DNA from: Hydractinia symbiolongicarpus
Lineage: Eukaryota; Cnidaria; Hydrozoa; Anthoathecata; Hydractiniidae
Length of the DNA: 64,000 nt
Assembly (NCBI RefSeq): GCF_029227915.1
Contig: NC_079883.1
Location: 6,882,001-6,946,000, forward strand
Reading direction: 5' to 3'
Shown: positions 34,423 through 48,500 of the stretch, piece by piece
How positions within the stretch are numbered: the first letter of the stretch is position 1
Layout: the number at the start of each line of letters is the position of its first letter
The notes under the pieces: model-generated
Databases searched by the model: none
What the model saw: the letters and a program-made list of their open reading frames with translations, nothing else
What the model was told of the DNA's origin: nothing
Translations under genes and position numbers: made by a program

Positions 34423-37400
34423 GGAACATATGTATATTGAAAAAGTGAAAGGTGTCAAGGCAAGGTTGTTTATGACAGATGATGTTTTTGGAAATTTAAT
34501 AAACATGAGCACTATTTCAGCGGTACTTATGACAGAGTGGTGACATACGAGAACAGCCTTGTGGAAGTAGAATTAGGTATGACCTTATGACGTATATACA
34601 TTTCAAGCTTGTTGTTCAAAGTAGACGCATTTTTAGAAAGAATGTGTCAATATCTATACATAAACAAAATAAAATTATGCAGCAACCTTTTTATCAAAGA
34701 AATGTCAATCAAATCGTTTATCCTGTTAAGATAAGAATCTCTTTACACTGCTAATCAGATCTAAGCCTACCGATCAAGCTATGCGGAGGGGATATCAAAG
34801 AAGTTATCTTAGACTACCATCTGTTGTATTGTTTCGGTGAAATATAACTTGTTCCAAAGTAATTTTGATAGTAGTATGTTTGTTTTGTTAATTGAGCTTA
34901 GCATACCTAACTAACTGATCTGTCTAGACATGTGAAAATTGCAAATTAGCTTGTGGACAAATTGATTGATTTTGTTTTTTCCCTTTCAAGTTTTCTTATC
35001 AACATATAATTTTATGGTACTAAAGATCTTCGTAGTTTCCGCTACGTGTTCGCTAACTCACATCAGTTTTAGCAGCTGGTTTATAGCATCATAATTTTAT
35101 CTGTTTCAAAACTTCTTAATTAAAAATAATATGACGTCACTACGGTTTAGAGGACAATTAACTTTTCAATCTATTTTGTACCAGGCTTAAACCTCCTTGG
35201 TATCATGAGAACAGCATAAACAGGTAAGGAGATTTTGCTGGACAAATAATAATAATGTTTCTAGTTTATTTTTTAATAAAAATATATTTTACTCAGAAGC
35301 ATTGTAATAAGGTATAACTTAATTAAAAATAGTATCAACAATGGATAGATTACAATACAATTATGTTTTACGTTTGACAGGACAAAAGAAACTGTTTCAG
35401 TCATTCTGTCATCATTTGAAACGCCCTTCCAAGTTGAAACAAAATGGCGCTATTGATGGTCAAAGTGGACAATGTTCTTAAAGAGAATTTATTTTACCAA
35501 CAAGTTAAAGGAGTCTATATTTATGAAGCTGACTAATTTGATACCTCGGATTGATTTTGGATTTCATTAACATGATATGTATGTTACGGGGGTTGTGAGA
35601 AATTCAAAAATAATAAATGTTAATCGGTTATTATGCATAATAACTATAACCCTACCCCCTGATGCCCCCTAACAATGTGCAGCAACAGTCAAAAGTTAAT
35701 TAACAATCGACAAACCTTCTTTTTAAATTTAGGGCAAGCCGATTGCGTTCACGTATATAGAACAAGATCAAAACAAACCTAATTTGATACTCCTATCATA
35801 AAACGACGTAATTTTAATACTTCCCTTATTTACACCATGATGGAATTATAATCCATAACACCCCACTCTCCTGGCCACCCACAAATTATTACAGAGCAAC
35901 TCATTAGGGTGAATCTACGCTCTCCGTCCTATCATAAAAAGTGATATACAAATTAGCCGAGTTTTTGAATATTTGCAAAACTTTTTATCGTTTCGTTCTC
36001 GTTTTGCTTTCGGTTACATTTAAAAAAGTTGTCTTATTTATAAATACACGTATTGCACCAAAATTAGCGTAGTTAAAATTTTGTTCATCAAAGCCAAATA
36101 TCCTTTTTTTTAATTTACCAAAACTTTTGTAACATGCGATATTCGTGTTACTTTTTATTGTGTGGTGTTTTTTTTTAGAATAAGTTAATGTTGAAAACAC
36201 AACGCTTAGCTATTAAATATCACTGGAATTTAATTTTCAGAGATGGCAAGTTTACATTTTCAATTTTCGTGGCTAATAAATTTCGTCGGGTCTAATATAA
36301 GAAAAAATACATAAAATATTATTTTAATTGCGTTCGGTGTCCAACTCATCTTCCATACCCTCGATCACCTTTCACTCAAATTGGCTACACCTTTCAACAT
36401 TTATATTTTCTCAAACATATTGGATCATTTCAACATTAGTGCATGCAAGCTTTTGTAGTATTATTTTTTATTGTATGACTGAAATTATTATTCCTTATAA
36501 ACATCAATAATGGCGACTCTACTCCTATCATCAAAAGTTCAAGTGCATATAACGTTCTACATCCAAAAATAATTTTAAACTAAATAATTTCAAAGTCCAC
36601 GACAATATGGTGAAGAACCTAATTTTGCCACACATACCACATTACAACAATATTATTAGCCTCGTTCTCACTGTGAGATTAATTTTTTATTATTATTATT
36701 TTCATTAAATTTAAGTTCATCGAAGCGTATAACCATTTTATGCGATGTCATGATCACAACTTTTAAATTAATTTTTTTGACAATTCATCGCATTGATTTG
36801 TCACTTGAATTTTGAACTTTTCCCAGCATCAAAGAAAGCTGCCATTTTTTGATGACTTCCCACACTGGCAAATAAAAAAGAAAAACAAAACATTTCTTGA
36901 TTGTTTGTTCATATGTGTTTAAAAAAATTTCTACAAAAATATAACCCTGTTGAAATAGATACTAAGATTCATTTTTTTCCTTAATTATACCTAATGCATT
37001 TAAGTATCATTAGCGCCCAAACATCGCCTCCATCCAGTATAAAAAGTTAAAAAAACCTTTCTGACAAAATGCATGTTTTCGTCTTCAAGTAACTAATCAC
37101 TTTTAAGTGATAAACCTTAAGCTTCCAGCTTTGAACGATAACTTTTAGCGGATGTCTTTCTCTAGTTTATTCGTGTATTTCAATATATGAATCAACTAGA
37201 GCATATTTTAGATAAAAAAAATCTCAGGACACATTTGATTCTGAACTAAAACTTTTGCATGTCATCCGCCCGTTTGTTTCCGATATGGTTTCTCCGCCTA
37301 AAACACAATTTAACGAAGTCTAGCACAACAAGTGGCGGAGAAACCACGATCATCACGTTAACACGGTCAAAAAAAAAACATGTCCGCTTTATAGTGTTGT

Positions 37401-38812
37401 CCGCTTTGGAAAGATTGCATTGTGACAACTTCTTAAAAAAGGTCTTTTGGACCAAATCAAACTTTCCGTCTTATAGAGATGATTTCTAAGGAGAGGGACT
37501 ATCGTGAACACCCATGTCATGCGTAAATAAATACCCACCCACCCCCAATTGAGTCAACCCTTCCGCCCTCACTGTTACTTGGACACTACCTACAGATTAT
37601 TTAAATTATGTCTTGTGCGAAAGAAACTAATTACTTTTGCATACACAACTTTCGCAGATTGATATTCTTCATACAAGTATTTAAAAAGAGTTTCCAAGTC
37701 TCACCTGGTTGTTAGATATTTTACGTAGTAATGCAGTTGACATATGGAAAAGAAAGGATTTGTTGTCGACCTTGCGCCCTATTGAATGTAATAGCTTAAA
37801 TAGAAAAGAAGATCCTTTGTTGCTCTCAAAATAGCAATTTAATTAAATAAAAACATTGTTAACCTCTGACGCAACTGCACAGTATAAGTAGACCGAATGA
37901 AACTAATTTCTTATTTCCATTTTGAAGTTCTCACAAGGACGACTCGCGAGAGATTTAGGTAAACCTTAATTTGTATTTGTTTATATTTAAATTATCTTTG
38001 TTTTTCTTCTGAAGTTTTGTTTTTTTGTTTGTTTGTGTGTTCATATGGTTTTTTTATTTCTTTCTTGAATGTATTGCACCTCACAACTCCTATGACACTA
38101 ATAAACTCAGCATTGATAACACGATCAATGTATAAGCGGTATAATAATCTGAAAATTAAAGTACAATTACAATCAGAGAAAAAAATAATCCATAGGATAT
38201 TATAGAAAATCATAACATGTTTTGTAGAAGGCACTTTTATAATAATCTAAAAAACTTGAATACGAAAAGTCACTAGAAACAATACAACCGTTAGAGTTTT
38301 TTTTCGTAAAAAATAATCAATAAACACAAGGATACTGCTGTTAAGCGGAAGAGTTGCAAGCTATGATTTTTGACACAACTTCTCAGGTAGGCTTGTTAGG
38401 ATTTCTAAAGATGTAAAAAGTAGATGTTATTGGTAACTACTGGAGACAGAGAAAAGCAGAAGTAATCAAAACTGAAATGGTAATTTAACGCAACCTATAG
38501 AATCTATTCTAATTCAGTAGGAAAACTAGTGCTATCATCTTTTGATAGTTTGACTTTCGAAACAGGTTATTACCATTGAAACCAGGTACGGATTTTTCTC
38601 TTGGCTATTCGCGTTATTGCTGGGCCTTCTTTCTATTTTCACTTTCTCATTTTTTATGTCGAACCATATGCGAAGTAAAAAAGATTGTAGTTGAAAGCTG
38701 TGTAAAAAATTTGCATCATAACATGTTTATTCTAAATACCATTGATTGACATTTAGCTCAGATCTCTGCGATAAAACAAAATATTTCGGTATGTAAATGC
38801 AAATGAAGGAAA
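34423..38812. other. Long gene-free region
   Basis: AT-rich DNA without supported genes. ORFs at 35985-36200, 36328-36510, 37246-37489 and 37992-38234 overlap on both strands or lack any domain, and are judged chance ORFs. Confidence 0.4.
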
Positions 38813-39130
38813 TTAGAGTGACAAGAACTTTGACTTAACTGCAACCCCCACCATGACGTACAAACCTTGTGGAATGTTTTTAATTACATGGTTGTGGATA
38901 CATGACGGGCAATTGACATCATCAGTCCCACCAAAGAAATAAAGAAGATGATGACAACGTAACAAAGCATGGCAGACATGACCATGCAATATCTCTTTAA
39001 AAAAAGGAGCTGCATTTCGTACATAGCCTTTATTGATACTTCCTCTTAACAATTGTGAAGCGATAACTATTGTTTTGCTGTGTATGTTTTCAAAATAACT
39101 ATTTGTTGTCAAAGAAGATGCATCGACCAT
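38813..39130 (-). CDS. Hypothetical ORF, 105 aa
   Basis: Starts MVDASSLTTNSYFEN and ends VGVAVKSKFLSL, with a Cys/His-bearing stretch (CHALLRCHHLLYFFGG, DVNCPSC). It is longer than most chance ORFs nearby and compositionally balanced, and lies 425 bp upstream of and divergent from the peroxidase gene. I do not recognise it. It could be an exon of a longer minus-strand gene or non-coding. Confidence 0.25.
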   Translation of the reverse strand: MVDASSLTTNSYFENIHSKTIVIASQLLRGSINKGYVRNAAPFFKEILHGHVCHALLRCHHLLYFFGGTDDVNCPSCIHNHVIKNIPQGLYVMVGVAVKSKFLSL

Positions 39131-39555
39131 CGTTAGTTTCTTTCCTGTTTCTTAATCTATTAAAAAGGAGATGCATGTTTTACTGACTTTAATGTTCGAA
39201 TAGCTGTCAAACGCATCGTACGAAATATGTTTGGATATTTGTAACTTCTCTCAGTGAACAGAGCAATAACTTTGATTTTGTTAAATGTAAATAATCTTTG
39301 AGCCTAGAAACTGGATTCATGATTTGTTGAAATATTAACATAATATTGTCCATAGCTTGAATACTCTTTTTGTATGTAGTAATTCATTGTTCAAATTTGT
39401 AATTTTAATTATTAAGAAGAAGTATATACAGTTCGAGTGTATTTAAAAAAAATTGCTAAAACTTTTATTTGAATTCATATATGAATGTTGATGTTTTATT
39501 TTATGTTCTTATTTTAGATATTTTGTAGATAAAAAGAGATAAACGAAGAAGAAAG

Positions 39556-42500
39556 ATGTATCTCACTGTCCTACTTTTGTTGACCGTTTGTCAACCAATA
39601 AGAAGTGAATTTACAGTGCGCAATGACGATTTTTACGGATTCTTTGGTCGCATGTTTCAACGAAGAACAGACGAGAGCGGAAGAAATTGGGAATATAGTG
39701 TCCAGCCTAATAAACTTGAATTGTTAAGGAACGATGCGGTCTATCCTGAGAAAGGTTGGAAAACATGTAAAGAGAAAAACAAGATCAAAAATAAGGAAGT
39801 TATTGCAAAAAATATGACATTTGAAGAAATTGCAAAGGTTAGTTCAAATTTGTTCAACAGAAATCCATAAATTATTTTGATGCGTAAGAAAGTAAAGAAA
39901 ACGGAAATTGTTTTCATAATCTTTTCAGTAAAATGTTAAAAACACAAACAAGTAAATATAAACTATGAAATGTGGAAGGTGTAGTTTTATTTATTAGTTT
40001 CTACTTGAACAGTAAACACTCTTAAAAGTTTTTACGAATCTCGTTTGTAAATTAAAGAAAGAGGAACAACAAAATTTTTTGTAAAAAATGTTACGGAACG
40101 AAACGTGTCCAATGTTGTACATTTTATTTATTAAAATATTTTTACCACATAATGCGTTGATGCATTCCTCTACCATGCTTGACAGGTCATGATTCGAAAA
40201 GGGGAATGGGTGTGGAAAAGTGATCACCCTTGTTACCTAAATTAGAGTGACAGTAAAATTATTTTTTTTAGTTTGTTAAAATTTAGTCGAAGTATGATTG
40301 TGGATTAAACTCCAGTGTCCAGAGGGTTATTGTGTTGTGCAGTCCAATATTCGCATTTGATTTCTGTAAAGACTGCAAAGAGATGTTTAAAATACCTTCG
40401 TTGTTTATCATGGCATGTCGATTAACATTGGTGTCATGCATTCCATTTTTTTTGCATGGAAGATTTTTTAGTCACTTTATCTTCGAGCGCACGCGCAAAT
40501 GCGTGTGGAAGGTTATAAATGTAAAACTGATCATAGGTCAAAGTTTTGTTAACACGAAGATAAATGACACGATCTGTCCATAGATGGAATGACAAATTAG
40601 ATATTTGATTGTGTATTGATAAAAGGTGAAATAATTGAGCTACCGTGCTACTTATCATCATCACTCATCTGTGGTGGGGGGAGTTGAAAGGACAGTCATG
40701 ACTGACCTTCCTCGACCTTCATTATGTAATATCTGTCGAAAACATTTTTAAACAATTATCGTCACGTTCCCCTTTAAAAGAAAATTAAAATGAGAGACCA
40801 AGAATTTAACAGTTTGGTCTTAAAACAAATTAACTTTATACCTTTTATCCGGTAACAAAGCAGTAACCCCGCCTTAAACAGCGACGGTAAGCCTTTTTCA
40901 CTGGCAACGAGCCAAGCAAATGTGGACGTTATTAATAATATTTTTGTGCTTATAAACCATTAGAAGCATAAGAAATCTGGATTACAGTATTGTTCGATTA
41001 CATGTAATTTTAATTCTACCAATTTCCTTATTTTAAACCTTCCGACAAAACTATTTTAATGGAATGTTACGAAATATCTTAAGAAGGGAAAAATGAAGTT
41101 CAGATGAGTTTTCCCTATCTTGAGTCATTTTTTATATAATTTTTTAAAAGTTAGGAATTTAAAAAAATTGATTAACTCTGTTTATGCCCGGTTATAGGGG
41201 AGCGAGGTAGTGTCAGGAGAGGGGATGGGGAAGGGGACAAAAATGCCCCCATAATTTTCCTTGTGTGTTTTTAGTTACAAAACTTGGTGAGAACGATGGC
41301 TGTCACACGATAATTAAATCATGACTGTCAGCAATAATTTTTGCTGACATCAGCAGTTTTTGTTAAAATTGCAGTTTTCAAAAATGTGATGTTGCGCGTA
41401 TTATATTTGTGATGATTGGTTAAAAGTATTTAAATTAAATTAAGTATTATTTTGATACGGATATTTTAACTATTCGAATATAATATGTATTGGTCAAACG
41501 GTGCGGTTTTATGTTAGTCAAGTGAAAAGTAATAAGTAACTGATGAGAGGGTGTGGTTGCAAATAAAACCATTGAAGGGTACTTCTCTTTTGTCTTTTCT
41601 CTTTATTAAAAGAACAATAATGAAAAAAATATTTTTAATTTGAAGAACAAGCTGTAGGTACCACTATTTATACGGCATTTGTCGTATGTTGGACGTTGTG
41701 TCGTACGCACGATTAAAATGGCAAAGTAACAGGACCAGTAGTGCATTATAACACGAGGATTAAACACTGACTGCTATGACACTGAGAACATTGGTCACTA
41801 AAATAGTCCTTCATGGCCACCCTAGAAGAGACATCTGCACAGATTGGTGAAAAGGCATGTATTGACGTCAGCGCTTGCATAGTGACGTCAGAAGCCATAG
41901 CAACAATAGAATGTCTTAATCCACCTTCAAAAGAAAGTTAAAAATTTGCAGACAGCTAAAAAAATGCGACAAGAAAAAAATGAGCTTTTATCAGATTTAA
42001 AGTAAGCGTACCCTGCCGACAGAATTACTCCATGTCTGTTTGACTCCCATTATTATTATTTCCAACTACAGAACTTCCGCCAACACCTAAAGTGTTCAAC
42101 ATATTTCTATTTCTACATTGATAACTCAACTTTTAATTTAACTTGTTTATCTTTGTGTTTTATTTCTAGAGAGTTGGATTTAATCATGTTCATCGAGACA
42201 GTCTTGCAGTTCGTCCCCATTGTCAGTTCGATTTCGTGTTCCCATCACGTGGTAACTTTACATCCCGGATGAGTAACGAACTATGTGTAATGGAGATGTT
42301 GACAGCTGGTGCAGCAGTTGGTGATTATGATAACGATGGATTGGACGATATTTTTTTTACTGTATACAACACAAGAAGTTTACTCTACAGAAACAATGGT
42401 GCGCCACCTTGTATTTGAATGTGCTTTCTTGCAGCACTCATCATTTTCTATGCACAAGGAATCACTAGAGTTTATCTTTCATGTTATATTAAAAAACTCG

Positions 42501-45500
42501 TCCTTATAACACGTTTTTACAAATATAAAATGGTGAATCAGCCATCAGGGATATGTTTAAAATTCTGTAACTTAGCCGTCCGTCATTCATATTTCCAGAA
42601 TCGTTATTTCATGAATCCTTGCCTGCCTGTTAGCATGAAGTAATAAAATTTACTAGGACGGGGGTTATTACTATGATTGGAGGTGCGATGATAATGGCGT
42701 ATTTAGTTACTAAACCCCCGGTTTTTAAATTGGCTCAAGACAGCCATATAATTTCAATATTGATATAATATTATTTGTCCTTTAAAATAAGTCTCCGTAC
42801 GTTTGCACAATTCTTATACCAAAACATTATCTCACCCCAATTTATTATTTTGTATTAAAAAAAAACGTTATCCCGATTTTATTTTCAGGTGATGGAACAT
42901 TCACAGATGTCACAGTGTCCACTAATGTTGGTCCAGAAAGATTCGGTAATGGAGCAGGATGGATAGACGTAGACTCAGATGGAGATTTGGATCTATACGT
43001 CACAACAGTGGGCGATTCAAGACATTACTTATATGTGAACCAGGGTGGACACTTTACAGAAGAAGCTATAGACAGAGGACTTTCCTTACAGTTTCCAAAT
43101 AATAGAAAACTGGCGGGCTTTACTCCAAACTTTGGAGATTTTGACCAAGATGGATTTCTTGATGTTTACGTTTCAGAGTGGACGTACCACTCAGTCTCTG
43201 GCGAGGTATGATTTAAAAGATAAAGATTTTTATAATACTAATGTATTATTTTATTTAGCGATATGTTATTATTTTATTTATGTGTTTAGGTGTCTGCTAG
43301 CCGTCTCTTCAAAAACATGGGTCTCTCTAAACCTGGGTAAATGAGACTTTATTTGTTTAGTTCAAAGTAAAAAGAACGATTTTGACATTGTGATGTTGTT
43401 GCAGAAATATAAAGATTTCTTAATTTTTGCTTTAGATACTTTGTGGATGTTACTGATAGCGCAGGTGTAAATATGGATGGTTACTGGAAAACATTTCGAA
43501 ATCAACATGGATCTGGTATACACACATTTGGAAGTTCTTTCACTGTAAGTACAACAATATTGAGAGAATTCAAATGTAACTGTATGGTTGGACTTTATTT
43601 ATTTATGTATTCATATGAGGAAGGTTTTTCTCCTATAGTAATGAATGTGTGTATGGCAAAAAATGTTTTTTTTTTAAATTATTTAAATTATTTTTTCAAT
43701 ACGCTTCCTTAAATTTTAATAATTTTAACTCAATACCTACATACGATGGCAACACTATCAACACACCTTACTCGAGATTATTTACTGTGGCATGAAAACG
43801 AGGCTCGTTGTAAAATTTAAACATATTTTTTTTTAGGATTTTGATAATGATGGCTGGCCTGAGTTATTCATCACAGGTGACTTTGGACAATCCAAGTTAT
43901 TTTGGAATAATAAAAATGGTACATTTTCGGAATGCACGTCGAAATGTGGCGTCAATGCAATGAACGTATGTTGTCTTTTTATTTCATTTAATAATGTGAG
44001 ATTGACACAGAACTAGTTGCTGGCTCCTGACAAAACCCTAAAGAAATATTTCATGCCTCCTCAGGGTCCCAAATAAAGCTGTACAGGTGGGATTAAAAAC
44101 GTTATTCTGATTTTATTTAACACAAAGACAAAATTTGATACAAATACTGAATTTTAATATCGACATTTTTGTAGGATGGAATGGGTCATACGATTGCTGA
44201 CATAAACAATGACGGATACATGGATGCATTCATAACTGCTTTGACATATTCTGCAAAAAGTTGCGCTCTTTACACTTGTGCTGTTGGAGCAGTCGGTAAC
44301 GCTCTTTATGAAAACCATGGAAACAGAAATTTCACAAATACAGCGATAGAGGTATACCTGTTTTAAAAAATGTTTTTCTTCAAGGAAGCTGTCGCAACCT
44401 ATGGATCTAAAGAGGTGGGGACGGCCCCCGAACATTTTTTGTCGATCATATATAATGTTGAAGAGATTTATTTTGGAAAGCTTACCTCCCGTGAATAAAA
44501 AAGTTGGTTTAATACTAAAAACTATAAAAGTTCTGTATGAATCTTTTTACCCTTTGGTAAAATATTTGTTTTCTATTAAGTTAGATAATTATGCAAAATT
44601 ATGACATCATAAGTTAGATTCTGTGAAAAAATTGTTGGTATAAATAATAATCAGGACAACTGAATATTTATATTCACGTAAATATGTTCAAAATATCAAA
44701 CTGGACTGGTTTACATATATACATCGCCACATACCTTGATAAACCCTTAAAACAGTGCTTCATTTACATCAAGTATATGACGTCATGATGTCATGAATTA
44801 ATTATAATTAATAAAGTCAAAAATCTTGAGAGTTGACTTCTTTCATATGAATCCAATTTGTTTTTTCGTAGGAGTAAGCTTTAAGGTCATAAATTTTGCA
44901 AGTTGGCTTGTCGTGTCCAGTAAAAAAAAGGAACATAGAAAAAGCAGTCTTGCCATGTTTATTTTGATTATACTGTTTATTTTATTGTAGCGTGGCGTTC
45001 GTGATGGTCACTGGGCGTGGGGCGCATCGTTTCTCGATTTTGATAACGACGGATTCCTTGATATAGTCTCAACCAATGGATTTGACAGTCCCTCCACCAC
45101 ACTCGATGATGAATATGGTAATGATAACATGCAACTATTTCACAACCAAGGAGAAGGGATGTCGAATGAAATGATAGATGTTGCCTTAGAACGAGGCATG
45201 AAATTTTACGGGTTAGGGCGTGGATTGTTGATATTTGATTTTGATAACGACGGTGATGAAGATATTATGGTGGCTGCCAACGTGGGACCACCAAAACTGT
45301 TTGAAAACAAAATTGGAAATAAGAACAGTTGGTTAAGAGTTCGAGTGTTCCATAAGTGAGTATATTTTGAAAATAATTTATGAATAATGACTTATGACCC
45401 CGTTAATTGTTTTCCCTTTTGACCAATATCAAGCCAATAATTTTCTGAGAAGCACCGCGTCGCTTGTAGCTTAAGTGAATAGTAAAGTTCGCAACGTTTT

Positions 45501-48500
45501 TCGAGGCTGACTCACCTTAATACTCGATTGTTTTTTAGATGTTTAACTAAAGCCTCCAAACTGTGTGATAGTTATGGTGCTCGAGTTCTAGTAACATCAA
45601 AATCTGGAAAGAATCAGGTATTTTTTTTTTGTAAATTAGCAGCAGTTCTTCATCTCTTAATTAACTCATTCTCTGTTCTCATCTATTCGTTTCTACGTCA
45701 GACATCAATGATTGGTTCGAAAACTCACTTCTTGGGTCAGAGTGAAATAATCGCACATTTTGGGCTTGGTACAAGTAACAAGACAGTTGCTGTTGATGTG
45801 TACTGGCCGACTTCAAAGAAAAGGATAACACTGAATGACGTTGCTGTCAATCAAGTTTTAAGAATTGTTGAACCAGAAGCGTAAGAAATTTATCTGAAAT
45901 TTTGTTTACCAGGAAAAAAATAAAAACAAAATAAATATGGTTGGCTGTAACTGCATTTAGAGATACACATGAAGTTCGTGATTCATCAACTGTGAAAGAC
46001 TGTCCCAAAATAAAAATATCACACATTACTACTCAGGTAAATTAAACATCATTTTTTTAACTAATAGTGCTCTGTTACATACGTCAATGGTAAATGTTTG
46101 ATTATGAATAATTTAGCCTACACAAGGATTTGTCAAAATAAATGAAGACGGAATTTCAGTGTCGTACCATCCTGGCAATTTGACGTTATTTGATATCGGC
46201 GTCCAACATTTTAAATACAGCGTCGACGTGCCTTTTCCCATATCACAGAATGTAACACTTAATGAAGGCACGGTGACGTTGGATTTTAGAGTGACACCTA
46301 ACATTTATCCTGCATGTAAAAATGGAAGACAAATAATTGAAAACAAATTGCCAGACTTGTCCGCCGATAAAAGGTATTGACTCTCTTAAACTTAATCAAG
46401 GCTGACATTGTACACTTAGCATAAAGAGTTCAAATGTTTTCTGACAAGTTCTGACTATAGGTAAAAAAGATAATGGTCGACGAAGGTTACTTGTAGTATT
46501 TCATTCAGATTCTTTTCTGCATTTTATTTACACAGACGTTTGGACGGACTATCCAATAATCGTGACAACGTTTACTGGGGCGCCACCAAGGAGGATCTTT
46601 TGAGATTTGCACCACATCGGTATGCAGACAATGTATCAGAGCCGGCTGGAGCGTGTACGGCACAACAAACTGTGTCGAAAACTTGCCCTTACCCAAAGGA
46701 ACTGAGTGGAATTGGTTCCAACCGACCATCGCCGAGATTAATTAGTAATACGCTAATGAGCCAGGTAGGAAAGAAATATTTCTTGACAGCAAAATCTAAA
46801 ATATTTTAAATGCTACATTAGGAAATTAAAGAAAATAAAATTTCGTAAAAATTTTTTATTCTCTTAGTTCAAAGATCATTTCAGTAAAAGAAATCTAAGC
46901 GATTTTACAATGCATTATGGGCAGGTAAATAATATTTGTTCTTCTTAACAGTGCTGGTATCAAAGCGTAGGTCCCCTATCCGTAAAAATTTTCGCGTCTA
47001 TTAATTTTCACACAAGTTTAAATTTCCCATGGATAAAAATAGGTGATTCAGGATTTTAGACAATTTAGATGAGTTTAAAACATCAGTTTTTCCGTGCGTA
47101 TCAATTTTTATTAAGAAATAGTTCACATGAAGTCATGTAGTTGCCACACATTTTATTCAATCGAATATGTTTTTCATACTAAAAAACTTTTAGATATGTA
47201 TTTCTTTTAGTTTTTGGTTCACGATACAGACCATTCATCGCCTCTTCCACGATTTGAGTTTCAATATTACAATAATCATGTCTGGATGCCCATTACAATT
47301 CCAAAGGTACGAACAAGCAGTCTGTTCAAGTTTCTGTCTCTTTGCACTCTTATAAAATTTCAAGTATAAACGAGCATAATTAACAACGTCAATTATGTTT
47401 AGGGAGATGTCCACTTTGATCCTTACAATACAGGAAAAGAAACAATGTCATTTGTCAGATCAACATTTAACAGGTAACTACTACTTCAAGTAATTTAAAC
47501 TGGATTAGAAAACACTTGTCTATTTCTGGGTAGAATGCACGCGTACATTGTTCTGCTTTGTATGAGTCATATTATAAATATCGCTAAAATCTATTTTTAG
47601 ATGCACAGGGCAATATCCTGGCACAGCGCCCCGCAGTCAATTTAACGCTATTACAGCTTACCTTGATGCAAATATGGTGTATGGGGTGGATCTAAACAGA
47701 TGCAGCCATTTGAGGGAATATAAAAATGGTAGACTCAGGATAGGACCAAATCTTTTGCCACCCGTAAGTACATGTTTTTTATTAACATAAAACCAAGCTA
47801 CAAAATCTGGCAACGATATGCATGTGATATACTTTCCTCTTTTTAGAAAAACGAAGACTATCTTGCGAATGAGAATCCACTTGGTAGACCAGCAAAAGAA
47901 CTTTTTATGGCTGGAGATATTCGGGCAAATGTTCAACCGGGTTTAATGGCACTACATGCTTTGTTTATACGAGAGCACAATCGTTTGGCGCATCAACACA
48001 AATTGAAAAACCCATTAGTAAGTTTGATATTATTCTCATCACTCAAAGCATTGAAATTTATCTTTATGATCAAAGTGAGTACCAACAGAAGAGAAGAACA
48101 CGAATGATTACCATCATAAACAACGATTTTTTCGATGATGTTTTTATCAGACTGTAATTGTTATTGTTTTTTTAGTCAACTGACGAAGAAACCTTTCAAA
48201 AAGCTCGTCGAATGATAATTGCAGAAATTCAATCAATAACATACAATGAGTATCTACCTGCAATTTTGGGCGGAAGTCATCACATCCCAAAATATACAGG
48301 TTATAAGAGCAATGTTAATTCTGGTATCACGAATGAATTCGCAACTGCTGCTTTCAGGTAGTTGTTCTTAGAGATTACTATCGTAGCATTTACAGGGTTT
48401 ATTAATCAATTTCGACATAAAATTTGTAAATTAGCTATAAGTATACAAACCTTATTTTATCTAGATTTGGACACAGTCAAGTCAACACGCATATTTTCCG

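Noticed and set aside
37246-37489. Overlapping ORFs on opposite strands
   Set aside because: No domain on either strand and mutual overlap; treated as chance.
43443-43712. 89-aa plus-strand ORF as a gene of its own
   Set aside because: It is exon 5 of the fusion gene running into its intron.
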